This document shows, piece by piece, positions 23,012-33,200 of a stretch of 46,955 nucleotides of DNA. The stretch lies in contig NZ_JAAEJV010000013.1 in the NCBI RefSeq assembly GCF_015356785.1, positions 1 through 46,955 of the forward strand, given 5' to 3'. A model generated the notes under the pieces. That model saw only the letters and a program-made list of their open reading frames with translations, was not told the DNA's origin and ran no database searches. Each line of letters begins with the position of its first letter. Position 1 is the first letter of the stretch. The DNA is from Candidatus Neptunochlamydia vexilliferae. GTDB taxonomy: Bacteria > Chlamydiota > Chlamydiia > Chlamydiales > Simkaniaceae. Both the position numbers and the translations under genes were made by a program.

Positions 23012-24409
23012 TCATAGAGGCTTTACCCGGGATCCTGTGGGACTATCTTCGATGAGATAACCTTGCTCATGAATATAGTCCCGCTGTTTGTCCGCTTCTG
23101 CCCAGTCTTTGGCGGCGCGGGCCGCTTGCCGCTTTTCAAAGGCGGCGGTGATGGCGGCGGGAATCTCGAGTTCTTTTTCTTCAAGAGGGAGGACGGCAAG
23201 GACAGTATTGAGCTCTTGAAGAAAATCGAGGACACGAGTGGCTTCATTAGCGGTGAGCTGGCCTGCATCGATGAGGGTGTTCACCTTTTTCATAAAGTCG
23301 AAAAGGGCGGCAAGGGCAACAGAAATATTGAGGTCATCGCCCAGGGCTCCCTTAAAAGCGGTCCGGGCATCGTCGATCGGAGCGGCGGCGCCGGTGGGGG
23401 CGGCGGCGGAGCGGAGACGGTGGACAAAGTCACTGATCCGGGTGAGGGTTTGGCGGGCCGCTTCGAGCCCCTCAAAGGTAAAATTGAGCTGGGTTCGGTA
23501 ATGGGTCGCTAAGAGAAGGTAGCGCACTTCGGCTCCGGTATATCCTTTGTCAAGGAGGTCGCGGAGGGTGTAGAAGTTTCCGAGACTTTTCGACATCTTT
23601 TTCCCATCAACGATGAGGTGTTCGGCATGGAGCCAGTGGCGGACAAAATGCTTGCCCGTGCACCCTTCTGATTGGGCGATTTCGTTTTCGTGGTGGGGAA
23701 AGATGTTGTCGACGCCGCCGACATGTATGTCGATGGTGGGGCCGAGAAGACTTGTGGCCATGGCGGAACATTCGACATGCCAGCCGGGACGCCCCTTCCC
23801 AAAGGGACTTTCCCAAAAGATGTCGCCGTCTCTTTTGGCATCGTAGGACTTCCAGAGGACAAAGTCGGTGGCCGATTCTTTGTCATACTCATCGTCGGAA
23901 ACTCTTTCGGATGCCCCCTCCTGAAGCTCGTCGAGCTTGAGGTGAGAAAGACGTCCATAGGAAGGGAAGGCGCTGAGGCGGTAGTAAACTCCCCCATCCT
24001 TTCCTTGGTAGGCAAACCCCTTTTCGATGAGGGCCTCGATCATGGTGATCATTTGGGGAATGTAGTCGGTAGCCGGAGAGTAGATCTCGACGGGTTCGAC
24101 GTAGAGGGTTTTGAGGTCTTCAAAGAAGGCATCTTTGTAGGTTTGGGTGTAGGTGGCAAGGGGAACGCCCGCTTCGATGGCCCCTTTGATCGTCTTATCT
24201 TCGACATCGGTGAGGTTCATCACCTGCTTGAGGGGAAAGTCGAAGGACTTGATGGTCCGGCGGAGGAGATCTTCAAAGACATAGGTCCGAAAATTCCCGA
24301 TGTGGGCATAGTTATAGACGGTGGGCCCGCAGGTGTACATAGTGAGGGTGTCACCTTGGAGCTGGATCTCTTCCTTGGTGCGGGTTTCAGTATTGTAAAG
24401 TTTAAGCAT
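23012..24409 (-). CDS. cysS: Cysteinyl-tRNA synthetase
   Basis: CysS activates cysteine with ATP and loads tRNA-Cys in the cytosol. The class I signature HIGN is at residues ~36-39 and the KMSKS loop at ~270 (KKMSKSLGNF). The zinc-ligand regions are visible as TCGPTVYN near residue 27, WHVECSAM, and FPHHENEIAQSEG. Its 465 residues match the usual bacterial length. An Ala/Pro-rich stretch (around RSAAAPTGAAAP) in the C-terminal helical domain is GC-rich and probably a lineage-specific linker. The ATG overlaps the end of aas by eight bases, so the two are translationally coupled. Base composition is visibly more GC-rich than in the adjacent effector island. Confidence 0.97.
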   Translation of the reverse strand: MLKLYNTETRTKEEIQLQGDTLTMYTCGPTVYNYAHIGNFRTYVFEDLLRRTIKSFDFPLKQVMNLTDVEDKTIKGAIEAGVPLATYTQTYKDAFFEDLKTLYVEPVEIYSPATDYIPQMITMIEALIEKGFAYQGKDGGVYYRLSAFPSYGRLSHLKLDELQEGASERVSDDEYDKESATDFVLWKSYDAKRDGDIFWESPFGKGRPGWHVECSAMATSLLGPTIDIHVGGVDNIFPHHENEIAQSEGCTGKHFVRHWLHAEHLIVDGKKMSKSLGNFYTLRDLLDKGYTGAEVRYLLLATHYRTQLNFTFEGLEAARQTLTRISDFVHRLRSAAAPTGAAAPIDDARTAFKGALGDDLNISVALAALFDFMKKVNTLIDAGQLTANEATRVLDFLQELNTVLAVLPLEEKELEIPAAITAAFEKRQAARAAKDWAEADKQRDYIHEQGYLIEDSPTGSRVKPL

Positions 24410-27143
24410 GTTTTTCCTTCACGAGCTCTTGGATCGCGCGAAGCTGGAGTTTCCCCGTCCCTGTCATAGGAATTTCGTCCACTTGATAGGCGGCAGCCAC
24501 CTTGACTAAAGGGGGAAAGCCTCCCTCTTTTAATGCCTTATTCGCCTCTTCTTTGGTGAAGGAAAAGGTGGTAAAGAGGATGAGCTGGGGCTTATCCTTC
24601 TCATGCACACCTATGGCAAGCTGTGGGGTCTCCTCCCTTTTTTTAGGGGCGGCGCGGCCTAGCTCTTCTTCTAATGCCACTAAGCTTACCATTTCTCCCC
24701 CTATTTTGACAAAGCGCTTGATCCTCCCCTTCAAAATGAGGGCACCGGTCTCGTCGATATGGCCCAAATCACCACTTTTATACCACCGCTTCCCATCGAT
24801 CTCGACAAAGGGGTTGGGAGCCTCTTTCCCAAGGTAACCGGCAAAGACGTTGGGCCCTGCAATGGCGATCTCTCCCCCTTCGATCACGCAAAGCTCGACT
24901 CCAGGAACGGGGTGGCCCACCCCACGGGGCTCCTCCCCTTGCCGGTTAATCGTCACAATGGGAGAGCACTCGGTAATCCCATACCCCTCAATCATTTCCT
25001 TATGCCCAAACATGCTCACGAATTGGTTTTTGCCTGCGCCTGCATCCCCATCTTTAGCTCCCTCTGCATCGCCCCTATCTCCTGGATAGGGGACTGCTTC
25101 GAGGGAGCTAAATCTGGAGCGCTGGCTTTGGCAAATTCCCAATTCTTGATCCTGTTTGGGCATACCGTTGTAAAGCCGCTTTACATGTTCAAAGAGTTCG
25201 GGAGGCGTTTTCTCCGCTCCAGCAACGAAAAGGCGGACTGTTTTGAGCTGGCGAGGGGTGGCGATCCGAAAGAGGTTCCGGTAAAAGGTGGGGGCCAAAC
25301 AGAGGAGGGTAATTCTTTGCTCAAAACATTCGCGGGCCATTTGGTGGGTGTCGGTGGGGTCAGGAGAGTAGAAGACTCGAAGACCGGCAAGGAGGGGGAG
25401 GAGGCCGGTCACCGAAAAGCCAAAGGAGTGAAAGGGAGGAAGGGCGCCGTAGAGAATATCTTTTTCGTTAACCTGGGCACATTCAAGGGCCGCTTTTTGG
25501 TTGCTCAGGAGGTTTTTATGGGATAGGGGGACCGCTTTGGGATAGCTTTCGGTTCCACTCGTAAAGAGGATGACGGCGGGATCGTCTTCTTGAAGGGTGG
25601 GTCCTTTCCTTTTAAACATGCCTTTTAGCTTATCCCATAGGGAAATGGTGTGGCGAAAATCTTCCATCAGGAGGATTTGCTCTTCGAGGGTACCTAGCTC
25701 GAGCCGTTCGACCCTTTCTAAGAAGCGGCGGGAGCTTAGGATCGTCTCAAAGCCGAGAAGGTCGCGGGAAAATTTGAGACTGCGCTCCCCTGCTGTCCAG
25801 TTGAGCACCACAGGGGTTTTCTTTGCAAAAAGAAGAGCCAAAATGAGGATGTAACAGATCGAGGTGGAAGGGAGCAAAATGGCAACATACTCCCCGGGAA
25901 ATTCCTTAAATTTTTCGGCGAGAACAAAGATGGCAAGGCGAAGTTTTTTATAGGTGAGGGACTTTGTCAAGCCATCGGCACAGGCGATATGGCTTCCCAT
26001 CCGGGCAGCTACTTCGAGAAAAGCATCGGTGAGGGTTTTCCCCTCGGGAAAAAGGACAGGGGGACGGCTTGGCTCTTTGGGCCAAGGATCTTTTACCTCT
26101 TCATGAGGGGTCTTTGCCTCTTCTTTTTTTCCTTGGACGATCAAGGAAAGGATATCATAAATGGTATGGAGGCGGCCCGGACGCCCCCCTTCGATATCGA
26201 ACCGCTGATCAATAAAGGTATAGATGCTGGCAAGGTCCAGGGAGTCGAGGCCAAGATCATGGGAAAGGTCTTTTTCATCGGTGAGCTCTTTGACTCCGGA
26301 AAGTTTAGTCAGCTCCCGGTAAACCTCTTCTCGAATCGGGTCGGGAATGGGAACTTTTTCTTCTCTCTTCTTTTCTTTTTGTTCTAGAAGGAGGGAAATC
26401 TCTTCGCGGAAGCAGCTATAAGAAACGGGGGTGAGGGGCTCGTCTTCTTTGTTGTACCACTCTTCGAGGAATTGGTTGAGCTCAAGGCGGGTCCCCTTTT
26501 TGGGAAAGCCAGCGGGGTTTTCTTCAAACTCGATCGTCACCTTCCTTCTGGGGGTGAAGAAGATTCCATTTTTGAGGAGAATTTTAAGCCCTCTGCCAAG
26601 GACTTTCCAAAAGTCGGGAGACTCTTTGGAATAGGCACACGAAAAAGAGCTTCCCCAAAGACCGGTTGTCCGGACAAGGACAACATGCATGTCGGGAGAG
26701 GTTTTGACCAGCTTGTGGATGAACGAGTTTCCTCCGATACTTTCATGGGCTTTCCGCTTGAGCGCTCCTGAAGGGTAGATGAGGAAATTCTCCCCTTCTC
26801 CCATCTCTTTTTCAACCTTGTTTAAACATTTATCGACTTGGTGGATTTTCCATGAGTTGGCCGAGAGCTCAAAGTTGGGCATCGGAAGGGCGCGGATGAT
26901 ATTCATGAAAAAGCGAGCTCCCCCTAAGTAATAAAAGTGTTCGATAACAAGGGGACGGGGTTTAAACGTTTTTGCAAGCAGGTTGTAGATGATGATCGGG
27001 TCGATCTCGGCAGGATGGTTAGGCAGGAAAAGGATTCCCCCGTTTCCTTGGATTGTATCAAGCCCTTTCACCTCGATTTTGTAACGGAGGGACAGGAGCT
27101 TTAAAATAAGCCACGATCCGATGGCAATCATGATTTTTCTCAT
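24402..27143 (-). CDS. aas: Fused acyltransferase / acyl carrier domain / acyl-ACP synthetase (Aas-like, 913 aa)
   Basis: Residues ~1-250 are a PlsC-type lysophospholipid acyltransferase with NHPAEIDP (the N-H-x4-D motif). Residues ~275-345 are an acyl-carrier-like domain with the phosphopantetheine site GLDSLDLAS. Residues ~370-913 are an AMP-forming acyl-ACP synthetase with ILFTSGTESYPKAV, YGITECSP, a W-Y-x-S-G-D-L motif and GRIKRFVKIGGE. E. coli Aas is ~719 residues with acyltransferase and synthetase only; the extra length here is the carrier domain and an in-frame insertion (~661-715, see 25001-25164). The protein should activate scavenged fatty acids and re-acylate lysophospholipids at the membrane. 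Two in-frame ATGs (27143 and 27131) are possible starts; GAGGGG touches the first. It is divergent from the autotransporter gene. Confidence 0.9.
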   Translation of the reverse strand: MRKIMIAIGSWLILKLLSLRYKIEVKGLDTIQGNGGILFLPNHPAEIDPIIIYNLLAKTFKPRPLVIEHFYYLGGARFFMNIIRALPMPNFELSANSWKIHQVDKCLNKVEKEMGEGENFLIYPSGALKRKAHESIGGNSFIHKLVKTSPDMHVVLVRTTGLWGSSFSCAYSKESPDFWKVLGRGLKILLKNGIFFTPRRKVTIEFEENPAGFPKKGTRLELNQFLEEWYNKEDEPLTPVSYSCFREEISLLLEQKEKKREEKVPIPDPIREEVYRELTKLSGVKELTDEKDLSHDLGLDSLDLASIYTFIDQRFDIEGGRPGRLHTIYDILSLIVQGKKEEAKTPHEEVKDPWPKEPSRPPVLFPEGKTLTDAFLEVAARMGSHIACADGLTKSLTYKKLRLAIFVLAEKFKEFPGEYVAILLPSTSICYILILALLFAKKTPVVLNWTAGERSLKFSRDLLGFETILSSRRFLERVERLELGTLEEQILLMEDFRHTISLWDKLKGMFKRKGPTLQEDDPAVILFTSGTESYPKAVPLSHKNLLSNQKAALECAQVNEKDILYGALPPFHSFGFSVTGLLPLLAGLRVFYSPDPTDTHQMARECFEQRITLLCLAPTFYRNLFRIATPRQLKTVRLFVAGAEKTPPELFEHVKRLYNGMPKQDQELGICQSQRSRFSSLEAVPYPGDRGDAEGAKDGDAGAGKNQFVSMFGHKEMIEGYGITECSPIVTINRQGEEPRGVGHPVPGVELCVIEGGEIAIAGPNVFAGYLGKEAPNPFVEIDGKRWYKSGDLGHIDETGALILKGRIKRFVKIGGEMVSLVALEEELGRAAPKKREETPQLAIGVHEKDKPQLILFTTFSFTKEEANKALKEGGFPPLVKVAAAYQVDEIPMTGTGKLQLRAIQELVKEKHA
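25001..25164. repeat. 164-bp palindromic element inserted in frame inside aas
   Basis: The sequence is a near-complete palindrome with ~80-bp arms. The outer ends are TATGCCCAAACA and its complement, then GAATTGG, TTTGCC, a perfect TTTAGCTCCCTC block, and CCCCTATC flanking a 5-base loop. It adds roughly 50 residues (Gly/Asp/Ala-rich, with GDRGDAEGAKDGDAGAGKNQ) between the expected RLYNG and FGHKEMIEGYGITE of the synthetase, without breaking the frame. This is analogous in style to Rickettsia palindromic elements. Confidence 0.8.
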
Positions 27144-27169
27144 CCCCTCGTTTTAACACTTTTAGTGAT

Positions 27170-27198
27170 TTGACACAAAAGGGGTTTTTGGCTAATTC
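27170..27198 (+). promoter_or_regulatory. Candidate promoter of the autotransporter gene
   Basis: A perfect -35 TTGACA (27170-27175) is followed after 15 bases by GCTAAT or after 17 by TAATTC as a weak -10. Transcription would start only a few bases before the ATG at 27206, giving a nearly leaderless message. The same ATTTGACACAAAA string occurs at 35851-35863, upstream of the small gene at 35916. Confidence 0.4.
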
Positions 27199-27205
27199 GT
27201 AAGGA

Positions 27206-30200
27206 ATGAGAAAAGGACTTTTTTTTCTTCTTTTTGTGGGAAGTAGTTTGTGGGCTACTGAGTGGAATGTAAATACTGATGGGAATTGGGGTACCGCTGG
27301 TAACTGGGATCCCCCTTCTGTTCCCAATAGCTCTAGCACGAGTGTTGCTTTTGGATCGGTGATTACAGCTCCTAGAGAAGTCACCGTTAATGGAACTTTT
27401 TCGGTCGATAACCTCACCTTTGACAATGCCAATTCCTATACCCTTTCGGGAGGAACACTCAATGTCAATGGTGACATCATCTCCTCATCTGGCGTCCATA
27501 CGGTTACATCTAACCTCAATATTGGTTCTGGTTCGATCGTTAACAATTCTGGGGGAACCCTTACACTTGGAGGGGCGGTAAATGGGACAAGCCTCAATCT
27601 AACCGGTACAGGAACAGTCCTTTTATCGGGAACAACAAATGCACCTTTGATATCGGTGATTTCAGGAACATTAGAGACAAACAAACCATCAAACTTACAA
27701 GAGGTATCGATCCTACTAAATGGGGGCACCCTTCTCATTACAGAGGATGCAGCCTTTAGTGCAAATATCAGCGCTGTGACTAACCCCTCATCGATTGATG
27801 TCTCTCCGGGGAAAACCGCTTCCTTCTTTGGATTTGCCTCGAATACCACAACAATCACAAAGTTAGGTGATGGAACCCTATCACTCTCTACGGGTGGTTT
27901 TACAAACCCCTTTATCATTTCTGGTGGAACTCTTGCTGGAGACTCTACCTCAATGTCATTTGATATTACAAATAATTCAACGGTGAATTTTAGTGGATTA
28001 GGAGGGGCTTACTCCAATACTCTCAGTGGGACGGGAAATGTCATTGTCAGCAGTGCAGAGGAAGTGACTTTCTCTGGAACCAACACCTATAGTGGAGGAA
28101 CTACGGTCGAGTCAGGCGGTTCTTTAAGGGTCAGCAGCGATGGAAATTTTGGAACAGGGGCACTGACCCTTGATGGAGGAACCCTCCACACCACAACAGG
28201 GTTTACTTCAGCAAAAGGGGTGACCTTAGCGGGAAGTGGGGGAACTTTTAATACAGAAATGGGAACGCTCATTCTTCCAGGGGTGGTCACAGGTCCTGGC
28301 TCTTTGATAAAAACAGGTGCGGGAGAAGTTGCTTTAAACAATAGCAGCAACGACTATTCCGGGGGAACGATCATCAACCAAGGGATTATTGCTACGGGAG
28401 CGAATGAAAGGCTAGGAGCTCCCTCAGGAGGAGTCACCCTCAACGGAGGAAACCTTGAGACAACCGGGACATTTACAACAGCTAGAACGCTAACCATGAC
28501 AGGAAATGGGATTTTAAGTGTCGATGGAGGGACAACCTTAACATGGAATGGAACGGTTAGTGGCTCAGGACAAATCCGGAAAATTGGGAATGGAAACCTT
28601 GTTTTAGGAGCGGACAATAGTGGCTTTTCTGGAGGGATTAACTTCTTTGTTGGAACCACCTCCGTTTCTACGACAAATAACCTTGGAGATGGGACAGGGG
28701 CTTTTCTCTTTAATAATTCAGCCCTCTTAGAAACCACAGGTGTTGTCAATGTCATTAACCCTATTACCCTTACAGGAAATGGGGGTTTTGATACCGGGGC
28801 AATAACAACCGTTTCAGGAAACATAACAGGACCTGGAACTCTCCTGAAACAGGGCGCTGATACCTTGATCCTTTCTGGAAGTAACAGCTATACAGGGGGC
28901 ATTACCCTATCTGCAGGAACGATCGAAGGAACCACCTCAAGCATCCTCGGCAACATCGCAAACAGCGGCACTCTCACCTTCAATCAAAACTCAGATAGCG
29001 AGTATGCAGGTTTGACATCAGGATCTGGCTCTTTGACAAAAACAGGGACCGGGACCGTTATTCTTTCTGGAGCCAACACCTACACCGGAGGAACAACTGT
29101 CAGTACCGGCACGCTAAGCATTAGTAGCAATGCCAACTTGGGAGACAATAGTGGAGGTCTCACTCTTGATGGGGGAACGCTAACCACAACTGCAGGGTTT
29201 TCATCGAGCCGGGGAATCACTTTAGGGGCCTTGGGTGGAACCTTTAACACTGTTTCGGGAGTGATTTCGCTGACAGGAACCGTTACAGGAGCAGGAGCAC
29301 TTATAAAATCGGGGCCAGGAGAGCTCATTTTAAGCAATAATAGCAATGACTATTTAGGGGGAACGCAGATCACACAAGGAGTTCTTGCTGTTGGAGATAA
29401 TCCAAGGCTAGGAGACTTAGGAGGAAGTGTGACCTTTACTGGGGGAAGCCTTGAAACAACAGGGACTTTTACCACAAATAGAGCTCTTATCATGACAGGC
29501 CCAGGAACGTTAAGCACCGATACGAACACGACCTTAACATGGAATGGGACAATTAGCGGCTTGGGACAAATCCGGAAAATTGGGTTTGGAACCGTTTCTT
29601 TAGGAGCAGATAATAGCGGTTTTACAGGAGGATTTCGGTTTGTCGTTGGAACTACCAGTATCTCAAACGCAAATAATCTTGGATCAGGGACTTTAGAGTT
29701 TAGTGGGGGCAACCTGGAAACGACTGGGGCGGTTACGGCATCCAACCCGATCACCCTTCTCGATGGAGGAGGCATCTTTGATATTGGAACAGACAGCTCT
29801 TTTTCAGGAAGTATTACAGGCACTGGGGCCCTCTCTAAGGAGGGAGCGGCAAAAATGACTCTGCTGGGAACCAATAATTATACGGGAGGAACCATCATTT
29901 CTGCTGGAACCCTAGAGGGAGACACCGATGGTTTGCAAGGAATAATAACCAATAATGCTGCCGTGATTTTCGATCAGACGGCAGCAGGGACCTATGCAGG
30001 AATGATGTCGGGAATAGGCTCTTTAGAAAAACAAGGGGCTGGAACACTGACTTTAACCAGCTTAAACAGCTATAGCGGAGGGACGACTGTCTCCGCAGGA
30101 ACCCTCCAAGGAAACACGACAAGCCTTCAAGGAGCGATCGATAACAATAGCAATGTTACCTTTGACCAAAGCTCAGATGGTGAGTATGCAGATGTGATGT

Positions 30201-33200
30201 CGGGAACTGGGACCTTAACAAAGGTAGGGAGCTCAACCCTCACTCTCTCTGGAACCAATACCTACAGTGGAGGAACAGAGATCGATGTGGGCGCAGTGAG
30301 CGTCAGCGCAAATGCAAACTTGGGAAGTGGCTCTGGGGGGCTGACCTTAAATGGGTCGACCCTCATCACAACGGCAGGGTTTTCAATATCAAGAGGGACA
30401 ACTCTCGATGCTGGAGGAGGAACGTTTGACACAACAGGAACTCTCATCCATAGTGGATTGATCACTGGCACTGGAACATTAACTAAAGCAGGACCTGGTG
30501 TTCTATCCCTTACCAATAATAGCAATGACTACTCAGGAGGCACCGATATTACCCAAGGAGTTGTTGCCACTCCAACCGATGAAAAATTGGGGGCATTATC
30601 TGGAGCGGTTACCCTTAGTGGGGGTGGATCTTGGGAAGTCACAAGCTCCTTTTCTTCTGATAGAGATGTCATCTTTGCAGGACCTGGAATGCTCAGCGTT
30701 GACCCTGGCCGCACCTTGACCTTAAATACGGGTTCCGGGTCGGTGTCAGGAACAGGGAAATTAGAAAAAGTTGGTTCAGGAACCCTCGTCTTAGACGGGA
30801 CAAACACCAGCTATTCCGGAGAAATTTTTCTATCCATTGGGACGATCAGCTTTTCTGACCCCGATAATCTCGGAACAGGAACCCTTGTCACTTTTGGGCA
30901 AGGAACCCTTTTAGCAAGTGCCACCTTGACCCTCCCCTCCACCAAAACATTTACCCTGAGCACCTCTGGAACCTTGAGCACTGCCGACACCTTCACCGTC
31001 GAAGGGATAATTAGTGGCGGGGGCACTCTTATTAAAGAGGGAGTAGGAACGGTCATTTTGACAGGGACCAATAACTACACAGGGGGAACCACCGTTTCTG
31101 CCGGAACACTTCAAGGGGATACCGACAGCTTCCAAGGAGCGATTACCAATAATGCCGCAGTCATCTTTGATCAGGGGTCTGCTGGAACCTACGCCGGAGC
31201 CATGAGCGGGACAGGTTCTTTAGAAAAAACAGGGGCAGGGACACTGACCCTTGCCGGTGCCAATAGCTACTCAGGGGGAACAACAGTCGATATAGGAACC
31301 CTTTCGGGAAATACCACAAGTCTTCAAGGGGCCATTACCGCTCTTGGGGGAACCACGGTTAACTTTAACCAAGGCTCAAGTGGCACCTACTCGGGAGCGA
31401 TGACGGGAGGCGGAACCCTCACCAAAACAGGAGGAGGAACCCTCACCCTTACCGGTGCCAATGGCTACACCGGAGGAACCACCGTCTCTGCAGGGATACT
31501 AGCGGGAAGCCCTACGGGAATCCAAGGAGCTATTTCAAACAGCGCCATCGTTAACTTCAACCAAGGAACCGGGACCTACTCCGGGGTAATGTCAGGCAGT
31601 GGTCACGTCATTGTTAGCAGCACAGATGGTCCCATTACCTTCTCTGGAGCCAACACCTACTTGGGAGGAACAAAGATCAGTGGGAATGGCAACCTGATCA
31701 TCGCCTCTGAAGTAAACCTAGGAACTGGGGGGGTGACCTTTGATAGTGGAACCTTGACCAATACAGCAGCCTTTGCTTCTGCTAAAACGATGACACTTTC
31801 AGGCGATGGAACCTTTGAGACCGACTTTCCCCTCACCCTATCAGGAAAAATTACCGACGATGGACGCCTCATCAAAACAGGGTCGAGTATCCTCCTTCTC
31901 ACAGGAACAACTAACGACTACACAGGGGGAACGCTCGTCTCCTCTGGAACTTTAGAAGGAACAGGAGAGACGATCCAAGGAGATGTGACCAACAACGCAA
32001 CGGTCAACTTCAACCAAATGACCGCGAACACTTATGGGGGAAGCATGGAGGGAAGTGGGCTCCTCCTCAAGAGTGGAACAGGGACCCTTACCTTGTCTGG
32101 CCCCAACAACACCTACACAGGAGGGACAACCGTTACTGCAGGAACCCTACAAGGAACCTCAACAAGCCTCCAAGGGACGATTACCAACTCAGGAGCAACG
32201 GTCACCTTTGACCAAGACTTTAACGGCACCTTCAGTGGCTCTATTTCTGGAACAGGCTCCCTCTTTAAAGAAGGGACCGGAACCCTTTCCGTCATGGGAA
32301 GCTCCCCATTTACTGGAACATCAACGATCAATGGGGGAGAGGTCAACCTCAACGGGTCGATTGCCGGCCCTGTCATCACCTCAACCGAAGGAACCCTTTC
32401 AGGAAACGGAGCAGTGGCAAGTCTGACCAACTCAGGAACAACCTCTCCCGGAAACTCGATTGGAACAACCACCGTGGGGGGAAACTTTACCCAAGGAGCT
32501 TCGGGGAATGTGATCATCGAGATCGATGATGCGGGAAATGCCGACCTTGTTGATGTGGGAGGAATCGCCTCCCTTGCGGGAACCGTCACTATCTCTCCCC
32601 TTCCTGGGGTCTATAGTGGTGACATATTTTACACCTTCCTTACTGCAACGGGAGGAGTTACTGGAACCTTTGGACAAGAGCTGGGGCCCGCTGGAACCAC
32701 TTTTGCCATCCTTTACCTTCCCAGTAGTGTTCTTCTCGATTTCAGCTTTGCAGGGAGCATTTTACCCGTCCCAATCGATGACCTTAAAGGAAACGCCAAA
32801 GAGGTTGCCAAATATCTATTCTGTGAGGGGGCGGTCTCCGACCCCGATCTCCTTTCCCTTCTTAAGCAAATCGTCCGCCTTCCCGCAAAGGAGTTTGTCG
32901 AAGAGCTCGACCAGCTGAGCCCCGCTCAATTTGGAGCCCTTCCCCTCATCAACCTCCAAAACAGCCATCTGATGTCAGACCTTTTTGTGACTAGCAACGA
33001 ACGGACCTATTGGTGTGACCAGGAATGTGATGGGAATACCCGCCTATGGATCGCCCCTGTTGGGCAGTGGCAAGGGCAGACCTCCATTGGGCAGCAGCTC
33101 GGCTTTAACAGCCGGACTTTTGGAGTCGCTCTTGGAGCCAGCCACATCCTAACCCATTTCCTAAATGCAACCGTTGGAGCCGGCTATACCTATACCGACC

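Noticed and set aside
23672-24469. 265-codon plus-strand open frame opposite cysS
   Set aside because: It lies fully antisense to a clear cysteinyl-tRNA synthetase, has no recognisable motif, and arises from the GC-rich codon use there.
24759-25526. 255-codon plus-strand open frame opposite aas
   Set aside because: Antisense to conserved synthetase motifs; composition is that of a shadow frame.
28354-32589. Several 150-175-codon minus-strand frames opposite the autotransporter
   Set aside because: They recur with the passenger repeats and are Val/Pro-rich shadows of Gly/Thr-rich coding sequence.
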